Assembly: GCF_904846065.1 (NCBI RefSeq)
Contig: NZ_CAJGZV010000001.1
Span: 2,170,001-2,234,000 of the forward strand
Length of the DNA stretch: 64,000 nucleotides
Source of the DNA: Psychrobacter immobilis
GTDB taxonomy: Bacteria > Pseudomonadota > Gammaproteobacteria > Pseudomonadales > Moraxellaceae
Direction of reading: 5' to 3'
In this document: positions 47,536-56,461 of the stretch, piece by piece
How positions within the stretch are numbered: the first letter of the stretch is position 1
Layout: every line of letters begins with the position of its first letter
Translations under genes and position numbers: made by a program
Notes under the pieces: generated by a model
The model's input: the letters and a program-made list of their open reading frames with translations, nothing else
Told to the model about the DNA's origin: nothing
The model's database searches: none

Positions 47536-48516
47536 TCAAAGAATATCTTTTGGAGTCGGTGCTTTGTTCTGTTGGCTATCGGCCAGTTTTTCATCATAAT
47601 GAATATAAGGCACTTTTTTAATCGCATAAAGCTTGAAAGCATGCCAATAAATACGGGTTACAGAGGTCATGTTCATTAGCGGATTTTTTCGCAGACTGTT
47701 ACGAATCGTTATGGCGGTCATTGGAACGCCAGCCATTTTTATACCCGTTTTTAATACCTCACCGCGCGCATCGCTGATATCGATAGCAATACGAACTTGC
47801 AAGCAATTATCCGGCTGCTTTTTTACCTTAACCTGCCAACGATATAGCTGATCGATCGGGTTAAAAGGTGAGACATGAAAATCTTTATTATGACAAAATT
47901 CAGTATTCGCACCATTGAGTGTAAACCCATAATAATGGCGCTTATCCCATGGTGTATTAGAGACTTCTGCCAATAAATGCGACGGTATCTGCTGCTCATC
48001 GAAACCTAAGTAAAAATTGACTGGACTAAAATATATGCCCGCATTGCGGCAAACGAGCATTCCAATAATATCGCCTGTTGGCGCACTACCCGTTTGCTCA
48101 GTAAACGCTTGGTTTAAGCGATGATTAAGTGCTTGAACAGAATTTGAACGACCATTATCCTGCTTATCATTTATTAAGTAATTACTTAGGCTATTTAGCT
48201 CTTGTAAAGGTAGACCTTGTAAGTAATCATCAGGACAAAACTGCTGCAAGGCTTTTTTCTTTGCTGAGAATAATGGCAATCCTTTGACCAGACGCCCTTT
48301 TGAAAGCAACTTTTTTAAAAGCTTATTTTTGCTACTAATACCTGTACTGACTTCAGGAAGCTCCAGCCCTTTAGCCAATGCGCTGATATTGATGCCCCAA
48401 TAACGGTATGGGTACGCAAATTTATGCACACTTGGCAGTAACCGACTGTGCCAAGTCGTCCCATGGAACAACTGATGGGGTAACAGCTTATTAGGCGTGT
48501 CGGTTTCAATAGACAT
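47536..48516 (-). CDS. DUF1365 protein of lipid operon
   Basis: The protein has 326 residues. DUF1365 features are visible: HGTTWHSRLLPSVHKFAYPYRYWGI near the start, YFSPVNFYLGFD, a HYYGFTLNG segment, and FHVSPFNPIDQLYRW with conserved His and Pro. An extra segment of about 60 residues lies between the first two blocks. DUF1365 proteins (COG3496) nearly always neighbour the COG2907 oxidoreductase and a Cfa-type enzyme. Their reaction is unknown. It lies 41 bases after the oxidoreductase gene. Confidence 0.88.
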   Translation of the reverse strand: MSIETDTPNKLLPHQLFHGTTWHSRLLPSVHKFAYPYRYWGINISALAKGLELPEVSTGISSKNKLLKKLLSKGRLVKGLPLFSAKKKALQQFCPDDYLQGLPLQELNSLSNYLINDKQDNGRSNSVQALNHRLNQAFTEQTGSAPTGDIIGMLVCRNAGIYFSPVNFYLGFDEQQIPSHLLAEVSNTPWDKRHYYGFTLNGANTEFCHNKDFHVSPFNPIDQLYRWQVKVKKQPDNCLQVRIAIDISDARGEVLKTGIKMAGVPMTAITIRNSLRKNPLMNMTSVTRIYWHAFKLYAIKKVPYIHYDEKLADSQQNKAPTPKDIL

Positions 48517-48557
48517 AGCACTCTCTTAAATAGTGTTCGTTGATTTCACTACCAAAA

Positions 48558-50273
48558 TCACTGCACGTTATGACGACCAAATAAGCGACGCTTTCGCTTT
48601 GGTTCATCATTTTTAACAGTCGGTTGTAAACGTTCAATGTACTCAATCAGCTCCTGATTGGTGAGCGCCGTAACAACCTCACGCTTATTAAGTGTGCGCA
48701 ATTTGGTATCTGCCTTTACCGGCAGGTCTTTATAACGAAACGGCGTATGTGCGCTCTCTGCATCAGGCAGATGAGTCGGATCAACCTCGTCCTTTATCGC
48801 AATATCATGACCGAGCGCCTGACAGACACGTAGACCACTACGTACGCCATCTTCATGAAAACCATTAAACCAATAGGCACCGCAAAAATGTGTGTGCATG
48901 TCGTTACCGGAGATACTCGACCATTTGCTTTGCGCCTTAATCATCGCTTTATCAAACACAGGATGGCTATAATCGATACGTTTAATGACGTGCTTATCAT
49001 CAATACTTTCATGAACGGTTTCTGGATTCAGCGTAACCAAATAATTGTGTTTTTTGGTCAGGCGTTGCAGAATATTCATGTGATAAGTCAGCACTGGTTT
49101 TGCTGATGTTTGCGCTTTTTGATTTGCGAGACTCTCATCAATCAGATAATTCCAGCTGGCCCATGCCAACGGCTTGTTCGGTAGGACACTGACATCGGTA
49201 TGCAGTACGGCGGTATTTTTGGTAAAGCGAAAATGACTGAGTACCTCATGTTCATCCTTACTGGCGTCTGTTAAAATTTTGAGCGCGGTGTCTGCATGAC
49301 AAGCAAAGATAACTTCGTCAAATACCAATTTTTCGTTCAAGCTTTCGATATTTTTGTCAGTAATGCTTTTATTTTGAACCGTCAATAATACTTGCTCACC
49401 ATCGCGAACCACAGACTGTACGGGACTGTTTACTCTCACCTTACCGCCCGCTTTGATGAAGCGTGGAATTAACTTATTGACGTACTGTTTTGAGCCACCT
49501 TTGATCGTAAACCACTGCGGACGATTAACCACATCGAGCAAGCCATGATTGTCAAAGAACTGTGCAAAAAACACCAGTGGGAAGTCTTGTACTTCATGCA
49601 GACTGGTTGACCAAATGGCAGAAACCATTGGCAGCAGATAGTTGTCTATAAACAGCTTGCCATAACTTTTTTCTGTGAGATAGCTGCCCAGCGTTTGCTC
49701 AGTAAAAACACTAACATCTTGCCCTTTACTACGTGCCATTTCGTAGTCTTGGCGTAGCTGCTTGATATGCTTATTGAACTGTAAAATATCTTTGATAAAT
49801 TGCCAAAACTTTGGATTGAAGGCATTCTTACGCTGCGATAATAAAGTATTGAGCGTGTGACCATTGTATTCGAAATGGCGCGCTGTATTCTTTACCGAAA
49901 AGCTCATGTCAGTCGATTGAAACGGCACTTGCAGCTCATGCAGTAGACGAAAGAAATTGGGATAAGTACGCTCATTAAAGACGATAAAGCCAGTATCTAT
50001 GGCACTGTTTTCCACATTGCTGCTCTTTGCTTTTTTGCCGTCTTGTAGCGCCACATCGATGGTATTTACATGACCGCCAATATAATCATTAGCCTCGAAC
50101 ACCGTCACTTCATGTTGCGCCACCAGATAATGAGCGCAAGTCAATCCTGATACACCTGAGCCAATGATAGCAATACGTTTTTTAGCTTGAGCGTTAGTCG
50201 TCTGTTTTGAGAGGCTGCTGGCTTCATGAGAGACTGTCTCTAGGTTCTTACGTTTACGGTGGTTAAACAGCAT
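48558..50273 (-). CDS. NAD(P)/FAD-dependent oxidoreductase (COG2907-type)
   Basis: The protein has 571 residues from the ATG at 50273, eight bases after AAGGA. An FAD-binding Rossmann motif follows a basic leader: IAIIGSGVSGLTCAHYLV, then VFEANDYIGGHVNT. Later segments TGFIVFNERTYPNF and ACHADTALKIL, and the C-terminal AYWFNGFHEDGV, match the amine-oxidase-like COG2907 family. Relatives act on fatty chains in 10-methyl or furan fatty acid pathways. The SDR gene is 52 bases upstream of its frame, so the set is likely one operon. Confidence 0.88.
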   Translation of the reverse strand: MLFNHRKRKNLETVSHEASSLSKQTTNAQAKKRIAIIGSGVSGLTCAHYLVAQHEVTVFEANDYIGGHVNTIDVALQDGKKAKSSNVENSAIDTGFIVFNERTYPNFFRLLHELQVPFQSTDMSFSVKNTARHFEYNGHTLNTLLSQRKNAFNPKFWQFIKDILQFNKHIKQLRQDYEMARSKGQDVSVFTEQTLGSYLTEKSYGKLFIDNYLLPMVSAIWSTSLHEVQDFPLVFFAQFFDNHGLLDVVNRPQWFTIKGGSKQYVNKLIPRFIKAGGKVRVNSPVQSVVRDGEQVLLTVQNKSITDKNIESLNEKLVFDEVIFACHADTALKILTDASKDEHEVLSHFRFTKNTAVLHTDVSVLPNKPLAWASWNYLIDESLANQKAQTSAKPVLTYHMNILQRLTKKHNYLVTLNPETVHESIDDKHVIKRIDYSHPVFDKAMIKAQSKWSSISGNDMHTHFCGAYWFNGFHEDGVRSGLRVCQALGHDIAIKDEVDPTHLPDAESAHTPFRYKDLPVKADTKLRTLNKREVVTALTNQELIEYIERLQPTVKNDEPKRKRRLFGRHNVQ

Positions 50274-50343
50274 TGATGCGTTCCTTTCCATATTTTTAGT
50301 AATTTGTTTTAGTAATTTATTTTTTGCAATTTTTCAATATAAG

Positions 50344-51081
50344 TTATTTTTTATTGATTTTTTCACTGACTTGCTGCCAGACCAAATCTGGCAACGTACC
50401 CAACACCTTTAGCGGTAATGTGAGCTTCTTGGGAAATTCAATCACATCGTGACCACTCTCGATACCATCACGAATAGCTTGGCTTGCCTCCGCTGTTGTT
50501 TGAATAAAGGGCATGGGAAAATCGTTTTGCTTAGTCATTGGTGTCTCGACAAAACCAGGCACGACCAAACTTACCGACACATCATGCGGTGCAAGGCTGA
50601 TTTGCAAAGTTTTCATTAGATAATGGATGGCAGCCTTTGAGCTGCCATAAGCTTCGGCACGAGCAAATGGCACATAAGCAGATGCTGAACCAATGCCAAC
50701 CAAGCGACCTTTTGAGGCGATTAGTTTTGGCAATATCCCTTCGATAGCATGTGACAACGTACCCATATTTACCGACATCACTTTCATAAACGAGGCGCTA
50801 TCGAAGTTTGGCATGTCCAAATATTCGCACATGCCAGCGCCACAAATCGCCAAATCAACCTCTTCAATTTTTCCAAAAGCGTCGATAACTTTATCCCGAT
50901 CCATGAGATCTAAATCAATCATTTCTGCGCCTAGTGACTCAAGCTCAGCCAATGCGCTATCGTCTCGACCAACGGCATAGACATGATGACCTTCTAGTAG
51001 ATAGTCTTTTGCCAATTGATTGCCAATACCAGACGTCGCGCCAGTAATAAGTATATGTAATTTCTTAGTAGAGTCAGTCAT
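50344..51081 (-). CDS. Short-chain dehydrogenase/reductase, first gene of lipid operon
   Basis: The protein has 245 residues from the ATG at 51081, about seven bases after AGGA. The cofactor motif is TGATSGIG, the catalytic Tyr/Lys are in YGSSKAA with the upstream Ser in GSASAY, and NxxG-type features are present (ICGAG replaces NNAG). It probably reduces or oxidises a lipid intermediate with NADP(H). A palindrome, TGTGCT-GAT-AGCACA, lies about 20 bases before the start. Confidence 0.88.
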   Translation of the reverse strand: MTDSTKKLHILITGATSGIGNQLAKDYLLEGHHVYAVGRDDSALAELESLGAEMIDLDLMDRDKVIDAFGKIEEVDLAICGAGMCEYLDMPNFDSASFMKVMSVNMGTLSHAIEGILPKLIASKGRLVGIGSASAYVPFARAEAYGSSKAAIHYLMKTLQISLAPHDVSVSLVVPGFVETPMTKQNDFPMPFIQTTAEASQAIRDGIESGHDVIEFPKKLTLPLKVLGTLPDLVWQQVSEKINKK

Positions 51082-51622
51082 CGTAAACGTCCTTTTATGT
51101 GTGCTGATAGCACAAAACTTACCATGCATTCAGGTGTCAAATACTTGCTTATCACCTTTAGTCAGCTGACGGCATTAACCTTTTTTTATTAAGGTATCAT
51201 CCATTTTATTTATTAAATCTAAACAATCATAGCGCAAGGCTATCGATTTATTGTTGTGGTTTCGCAATCAATGCGTCTCTTAATTGACTGAACCTGTCTA
51301 CTCTCACGCACTGGAAAAATTGCTCTTAGGTCTGTCGTTTTATGTTACTAGCCCTATAAGACAGCGTAATTGCGGCATGCTACAATACTAAAAATCAAAA
51401 ATAGCTTTACATTAAATGGCTGATTAGTCAGCGTATTTATCATGAAAATATCCAACCTGTTAAAAGCGCTTGTCTTTATTAACGGTTATTTATTTTCAAA
51501 AATCAACTTCCCTTGCGACAGTTTTTGAAACTGCCTGATATCGTGTCCTAATGACATCTCAAACGTTATACAATTAATGATAGTGCTTCACCAATCCCAC
51601 TCCACTATAAAAAGGATCTCTC
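51082..51622. other. Divergent intergenic region SDR / aminotransferase
   Basis: The region is 541 bases. It contains a perfect 6-3-6 palindrome at 51100-51114 close to the SDR start. A possible rightward promoter is AAGACA, 17 bases, TGCTACAAT near 51355-51385. No gene or repeat copy is visible. Confidence 0.4.
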
Positions 51623-52825
51623 ATGAGCGAATTGCACCTCTCTGACCGCGTCAACAACATCAAGCCATCGCCTACGCTAGCGATTACCAATAAAGCCAAA
51701 GAGCTAAAAGCAGCTGGTAAAGACATAATCGGTCTGGGTGCGGGTGAACCTGATTTTGATACGCCAGAGCACATCAAAAAAGCAGCAATCGATGCCATTA
51801 ATGACGGTTTTACCAAATACACCGCTGTCGATGGTACGCCAGAGCTCAAAAAAGCCATCATTGAGAAGTTCAAACGTGATAACAACATCAGCTATGAGCC
51901 CAATGAAATCCTGGTATCAGTCGGTGGTAAACAGTCGTTTTTTAACCTTGCGCAAGCCTTTATCAATCCAGGTGATGAAGTCATCATTCCGGCACCTTAC
52001 TGGGTCAGCTATCCTGACATGGTCATCATAGCAGAAGGTGTGCCAGTCATCGTCAAATGCCCTGCTGAGCAAGATTTCAAAATCACCGCTGCGCAATTAG
52101 AAGACGCCATCACTGACAAAACTAAAATGCTGGTACTAAACAGCCCCTCTAACCCAACAGGTATGATTTACACGTTGGATGAGCTAACAGCCATCGCTGA
52201 CGTGCTGAAAAAGCACCCACAAGTTTATGTTGTGTCAGATGACATGTATGAGCACATCCGCTGGACGGGCGATAAGTTCTATAATATTCTGAATGCAGCA
52301 CCTGAGCTAAAAGAGCGGGCAATTACTTTAAATGGCGTGTCAAAAGCATATGCGATGACTGGCTGGCGTATTGGTTACGCTGGTGGCCCTGCCAAGCTGA
52401 TTGGGGCGATGAAAAAAGTACAATCACAGTCAACCTCATGCCCAACATCGATCAGCCAAGTGGCTGCCGAAGCCGCTATCAGTGGCGATCAAAGCGTGCT
52501 CACGCCAATGGTAGAAGCCTTTGAAAAGCGTTGTGATCTAGTCGTTGATGGTTTGAACGCGATTAAAGGTATTACCTGTCTGCGTCCTGATGGCGCTTTC
52601 TACGTGTATCCTGATATCAAACCACTCATCAAAGCCGCTGGCCTGTCATCATGTACTGAATTTTCAGCATGGTTGTTAGAGAAAGTTGGCGTTGCAGTGG
52701 TGCCTGGTGACGCCTTTGGTCTTGGTGGCTATATGCGCATCTCTTACGCGACTGATGAAGCAACGCTAAAAGACGCCTTATCACGTATCGAAAAAGCGGT
52801 TGCTGATTTAGACATTACTGAATAA
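51623..52825 (+). CDS. Aspartate aminotransferase-type PLP enzyme
   Basis: The protein has 400 residues of fold-type I, class I: LSDRVNNIKPSPTLAI at the start, IIGLGAGEPDFDTP, a YTAVDGTPELKKAI segment, NSPSNPTG, the Schiff-base Lys in NGVSKAYAMTGWRIGY, and the substrate-binding Arg in YMRISYAT. This pattern fits the aspartate (or aspartate/prephenate) aminotransferases of the I-gamma/Ib group. It has its own strong terminator. AAAGGA lies about nine bases upstream of the ATG. Confidence 0.9.
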   Translation: MSELHLSDRVNNIKPSPTLAITNKAKELKAAGKDIIGLGAGEPDFDTPEHIKKAAIDAINDGFTKYTAVDGTPELKKAIIEKFKRDNNISYEPNEILVSVGGKQSFFNLAQAFINPGDEVIIPAPYWVSYPDMVIIAEGVPVIVKCPAEQDFKITAAQLEDAITDKTKMLVLNSPSNPTGMIYTLDELTAIADVLKKHPQVYVVSDDMYEHIRWTGDKFYNILNAAPELKERAITLNGVSKAYAMTGWRIGYAGGPAKLIGAMKKVQSQSTSCPTSISQVAAEAAISGDQSVLTPMVEAFEKRCDLVVDGLNAIKGITCLRPDGAFYVYPDIKPLIKAAGLSSCTEFSAWLLEKVGVAVVPGDAFGLGGYMRISYATDEATLKDALSRIEKAVADLDITE

Positions 52826-52891
52826 TAAATAAACAGCCACTGTCTTAAAATTACTACGCTTAAGTATGTGCTTAAACATGCGCTTATAAAC

Positions 52892-52928
52892 GAAGACGCC
52901 ACCTATCCCCTATGTGGCGTCTTTTTTA
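52892..52928 (+). terminator. Terminator of the aminotransferase
   Basis: GAAGACGCCAC / GTGGCGTCTTTTTT stem with an 11-base loop. Confidence 0.92.
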
Positions 52929-53025
52929 TTTATCTCATGACTGCTGGATTTTTTGACAAAAAACCTCGAAAAACGCCTTATCCCCTTATTAAAATAATTA
53001 TCTTTGATAATTATGCAAAAAAGGC

Positions 53026-53053
53026 TTGACGTATTTTTTATTTTTGCTAGAAT
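53026..53053 (+). promoter_or_regulatory. Promoter of tRNA-Asn
   Basis: TTGACG (53026-53031), a 16-base spacer and TAGAAT (53048-53053), followed by a GC-rich ACGCCCC discriminator typical of stable-RNA promoters. Confidence 0.8.
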
Positions 53054-53125
53054 ACGCCCCACTTAGCAAGAACTCGTTAGAGACTTCTAAGGCTCGTTGT
53101 AAGGTTTTAAACACTTGCAGCTTAT

Positions 53126-53201
53126 TCTCCAATAGCTCAGTTGGTAGAGCAACGGACTGTTAATCCGTGTGTCCCTGGTTCGAGCCCAGGTTGGAGAGCC
53201 A
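53126..53201 (+). tRNA. tRNA-Asn (anticodon GTT)
   Basis: The 76-base cloverleaf is complete. Acceptor TCTCCAA pairs with TTGGAGA, the anticodon stem CGGAC/..CCG carries GTT, the T arm is CCTGG-TTCGAGC-CCAGG, and CCA is encoded. It stands alone with its own promoter and terminator. Confidence 0.97.
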
Positions 53202-53255
53202 CATTTTAGTTGTAAATTTCTTGAATTATCTTTAATTCAATTATGGCATTTGCCA

Positions 53256-53287
53256 AAACCCTCATCTCTTTGATGAGGGTTTTTTTA
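53256..53287 (+). terminator. Terminator after tRNA-Asn
   Basis: AACCCTCATC / GATGAGGGTT stem with a 5-base loop and a run of seven T. Confidence 0.93.
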
Positions 53288-53460
53288 TGGCTGTTCTTTT
53301 CATTGGCATGAAGAAATTTATATGAAACTCAGTAGAAAAATAAGTAGCCAACGATATAACACCCATTACCTTGCTGTCCTAACAGTTTCTATTTCAGCAC
53401 AACGTATGCAGCTGAAATAAAAACTGTTAAAAAAGTTAGCATTTAAAGTAAGGAAAATAA

Positions 53461-54273
53461 TTAAGGTAGGAAAATTGAGATATGAGCTTGCTCTTTGTTT
53501 TCTTGAATCACATTGTCGTATGCTGACAGCTGCTCATTCGAGAAACTATTGGTAAACTGCCACATGGTAGCAAATATCGCGGTCAACAACACTGCCATGA
53601 CCGTAAGTATGACCCATAGTGGCGTTTCGCTCGTGAGCGTGTGTTTGATTTGGTCGGGTATCGCCCAAAATGGCGAGAACTCGTTCTTATTACCCCGTAG
53701 ATGCTCAATTTCATCCCCTAAACGTGAGATAAGATAACGAATTTTCTCTGGCGCCTCTAAACGATACTTCCCTTGAAAGCCAAGCAGCATCGCATAGTGA
53801 TAGACCTCCAGAGCAGGCAGACGCCTCTCTCCTTGCTCGCGTAGCCCATCTAAACGCTCAAAGAACTCATTACCAGCAATTTGTGAGCCAAATAAATCCA
53901 ACTGCAAAGGATTTAGCTCCCAAGCATCTTTGAGGATTTGAAACTCGGGCTCTTGCGATGTCATGATGGTCTCATCAATCAATGCACAATACGCATACTT
54001 AGCTTCATGGATATCTTCTGACAGAAATCCTTTTTTGCGCGCATTCATCTCGAACTTGTCTAAAAAATCATATATTTTTTGACGAAATTGTCGCGGCTCT
54101 GTACTGAAATAATGATTGCGCAATAAAAACACCAAGTAAAAGCCGTCATACATTATGTCTACCAGCGACTGACTACTGATACGCTTATCTAGACCAGTTG
54201 CTGAGACCTTTGAAGCCACCTCGCCTGAATCTAACAACGAAGGTGCAGAACCCATTGAATTATTCCCTGACAT
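53461..54273 (-). CDS. tssL: T6SS protein TssL (DotU/IcmH family)
   Basis: The protein has 270 residues. TssL is the inner-membrane partner of TssM in the type VI baseplate-anchoring complex. The cytoplasmic domain shows the DotU pattern: YAYCALIDETIMTS, NPLQLDLFGSQIAGNEFFERLD and YHYAMLLGFQGKYRL. One membrane helix lies at about 222-243 (VILTVMAVLLTAIFAT), and there is no OmpA-like peptidoglycan-binding domain. AGGAA precedes the ATG. It is the last gene of the leftward set. Confidence 0.93.
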   Translation of the reverse strand: MSGNNSMGSAPSLLDSGEVASKVSATGLDKRISSQSLVDIMYDGFYLVFLLRNHYFSTEPRQFRQKIYDFLDKFEMNARKKGFLSEDIHEAKYAYCALIDETIMTSQEPEFQILKDAWELNPLQLDLFGSQIAGNEFFERLDGLREQGERRLPALEVYHYAMLLGFQGKYRLEAPEKIRYLISRLGDEIEHLRGNKNEFSPFWAIPDQIKHTLTSETPLWVILTVMAVLLTAIFATMWQFTNSFSNEQLSAYDNVIQENKEQAHISIFLP

Positions 54274-54306
54274 GATTATTCCTAATGCTTATTATTTCAA
54301 ATACTA

Positions 54307-54342
54307 CTGAGGGCGTGTCCTCAAAATGAGAGCGCGCCCTAG
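54307..54342. repeat. MITE remnant: two inverted ends joined
   Basis: GGGCGTGTCCTCA and TGAGAGCGCGCCC are separated by only a few bases and flanked by CTGA and CTAG. The ends match the MITE family at 38159, but the 140-base interior is gone. It lies in the 114-base gap between tssK and tssL and could form a hairpin in the operon transcript. Confidence 0.7.
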
Positions 54343-54387
54343 TGCATACTCATCTTGCAACCTCAGCACCTCTAGAGACAAAAAGAA

Positions 54388-55734
54388 CTACTGTACGATA
54401 GCCATCAGCTCTATTTTTAAATCATCAAAGCCATTTGGCACATAAATACAGATAGATTCAGATTTGAGCATTTCGTCATATAGCTCGCCTACCGGTTCGA
54501 TGGTGAAGTAGCTAAAGCCTGGTCTCACTGGTATCGCACTGGGTACTTGACTGACATGTGAAATAGAAGAGCCTGGCAGCGCTGACAACACACGTTTCTC
54601 TACTGAGTCAGGCGTCGCAATTTTAAATCGGCGTGGTACGATGTCGATGAGCTCGTGCATCGGCAATGATGAGCTAACAGACAGATACAGCTGTGAGCCA
54701 CGTGTGATCTTGTCACTACTTAGCTCGCCTGTATAATAAGATGGCTTATTCTGACGTAATGGAATCGAGATAAAGTTACTGGCAATGACGGTATTGAGTA
54801 GCTCACGAATGATTAAAATGATACTAACAAATGAGTCATTGGCATTATCGTGATGATAAGAAGGTAAGTCGCCCACCTTATATAATGAGCTAAAAGTAGC
54901 CAATTGGCTGGCGACATTTAATAATGCTTCATAAAGGCGTTCTGGATGTAGTTTGGCATTATTATATAAATGACTGAGCTGAGAGTATGCGGTATTTAGC
55001 GTATGCAATAGCCAAAAAGAGGCAATATCTGAGGAGCGAAACTCCAGTAAGTCATTGTTAGATTGACGATGATGGTCATACAGTGACGTAGACTTGGTAT
55101 TAATCATCGTCATCAAACGATATACGTGACCAATAAGCGCAGGGTTACTCGTAATATGCACACTTGGGACGATATAATCATCATCGACTTGATAGACGCC
55201 TTGAGTGGTACGCACGAGCTTGGCTACCAATAAGGACACGGTATCTTGGCTAGGCGCTTGCGCAGAATGGCTTAATTGCAAACTTGGCGACAGTTTAATC
55301 ACGTCAATGACTGCTTCAGCCGCTTGGCTATATAGATCTTGCGCCTCAATAGCACCCCTTACATAGCGTGTTGGGTTGTCACTACGATCCGTCTGTATAT
55401 TGCTGCCGCCACTATGGACAATCTCTAAACTCAAAAATACGAAAACTTCATCGCCATTGTCTTGGGTATCTAAGGTAATGGCTTTCGGTAAAGTGTCGGT
55501 ACGAGGCGCATGATATATCGTACCATCTGGCAATACCGCATAAATACTTTGAAAGCTTAGTAAATTGCTTTCCAAAAGTTGCTTATCAATCTGAACATCA
55601 GATACTCCATAAGCATAAGGATGCACCAGCATCATACTCAAAGCGCGTTGCGAGTCATGATAAGTGTCTTGAATCTGAAAATGTTGGGGTCGCAAAAACA
55701 ACCCTTCTCCCCATAATACCCTGTGTTTACTCAA
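54388..55734 (-). CDS. tssK: T6SS baseplate protein TssK
   Basis: The protein has 448 residues. TssK links the baseplate to the membrane complex. The family opening VLWGEGLFLRPQHFQIQDTYHD is unmistakable, and the C-terminal YFTIEPVGELYDEMLKSESICIYVP segment is the receptor-binding-like head. The start codon is TTG at 55734, preceded by AGGAG at a spacing of six bases; the ribosome site overlaps the stop of the upstream lipoprotein gene, so translation is probably coupled. Confidence 0.95.
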   Translation of the reverse strand: MSKHRVLWGEGLFLRPQHFQIQDTYHDSQRALSMMLVHPYAYGVSDVQIDKQLLESNLLSFQSIYAVLPDGTIYHAPRTDTLPKAITLDTQDNGDEVFVFLSLEIVHSGGSNIQTDRSDNPTRYVRGAIEAQDLYSQAAEAVIDVIKLSPSLQLSHSAQAPSQDTVSLLVAKLVRTTQGVYQVDDDYIVPSVHITSNPALIGHVYRLMTMINTKSTSLYDHHRQSNNDLLEFRSSDIASFWLLHTLNTAYSQLSHLYNNAKLHPERLYEALLNVASQLATFSSLYKVGDLPSYHHDNANDSFVSIILIIRELLNTVIASNFISIPLRQNKPSYYTGELSSDKITRGSQLYLSVSSSLPMHELIDIVPRRFKIATPDSVEKRVLSALPGSSISHVSQVPSAIPVRPGFSYFTIEPVGELYDEMLKSESICIYVPNGFDDLKIELMAIVQ

Positions 55735-55743
55735 GACAATCTC

Positions 55744-56430
55744 CTAAGAACAGCTGACTAGTGGCTGCTGATAATATTTAAGTTTGGTAGTAAATGTAGG
55801 TGCCAGTGCTGGGTCAACACCCTCAGTAATGCTGACATCGCATCCACCAATATTGATTGCCAGTGGCGTATCAAAATTGAGACTGGCAAGTGGGATAAGA
55901 AACTGTGAACGTTTTTTGGTATATCTCAGCCCCACTTTAATAGCGATAAAGCGCGCGTCTTGTGGAATGTTCACGGTCAGACTGCTCTCACGATTTGGAA
56001 TAATACTGATCTCTTTGGCAGCCAGCGCTTCAATATCCGTAAACTGACTCTCCTCCTCCAAAAATGCGATATAGGCCGTACTTGCTGTGCCTACTTTGGT
56101 ACGCCCTGCATTGGCATTAGTGGTGGGTTTGATATTTAGGGTAATCTGCTGACGCTTCAATTTTTCTTGTAATGCTTGCTGCTCAGCATTCATGGTCGCT
56201 AGCTGCTGTTGCTGCAGCTCTAACTGTGCTTTTAAACTTTGCAAATCAGCACTATTTTTGCCATTATCAACGATATGGCTCATGGCATCTATAGTAGGAG
56301 GCTCTCCTGCCAATGCCGATACCTTGTCATTTAACTTGCTCAATTTATCAGTGCTGCATCCGGCGATCGCACCACTTAGCAAGCAAGTGGCGGCGATTAA
56401 TGATACTGGCAATGTCATACATTTATTCAT
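55744..56430 (-). CDS. TssJ-like lipoprotein with coiled-coil extension
   Basis: The protein has 228 residues. The signal peptide ends in a lipobox, AIAGC (Cys25). Residues about 60-100 form a Gln/Leu-rich coiled coil (LKAQLELQQQQL...). The last 120 residues are beta-rich and follow the TssJ pattern by eye: a strand AYIAFLEEESQF, then IPNRESSLTV and a FIAIKVGLRY strand. TssJ is the outer-membrane lipoprotein that holds TssM. The match is by pattern only, but its place next to tssK supports it. Two Cys near the C-terminus may pair. Confidence 0.6.
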   Translation of the reverse strand: MNKCMTLPVSLIAATCLLSGAIAGCSTDKLSKLNDKVSALAGEPPTIDAMSHIVDNGKNSADLQSLKAQLELQQQQLATMNAEQQALQEKLKRQQITLNIKPTTNANAGRTKVGTASTAYIAFLEEESQFTDIEALAAKEISIIPNRESSLTVNIPQDARFIAIKVGLRYTKKRSQFLIPLASLNFDTPLAINIGGCDVSITEGVDPALAPTFTTKLKYYQQPLVSCS

Positions 56431-56461
56431 ACTTTCAGTTTACCTTAGCTTTTTATTATCA

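Noticed and set aside
48729..48739. TTTATAACGAA, same 11-mer as in the uvrB/dps region
   Set aside because: It is inside the FAD oxidoreductase coding region. I take it as chance, and it lowers confidence in the motif.
51082..51260. A sigma-E/ChrR-type promoter upstream of the lipid operon
   Set aside because: A TTGACA and several AT-rich stretches are present, but no spacing or -10 fits the known alternative-sigma pattern well enough to claim it.
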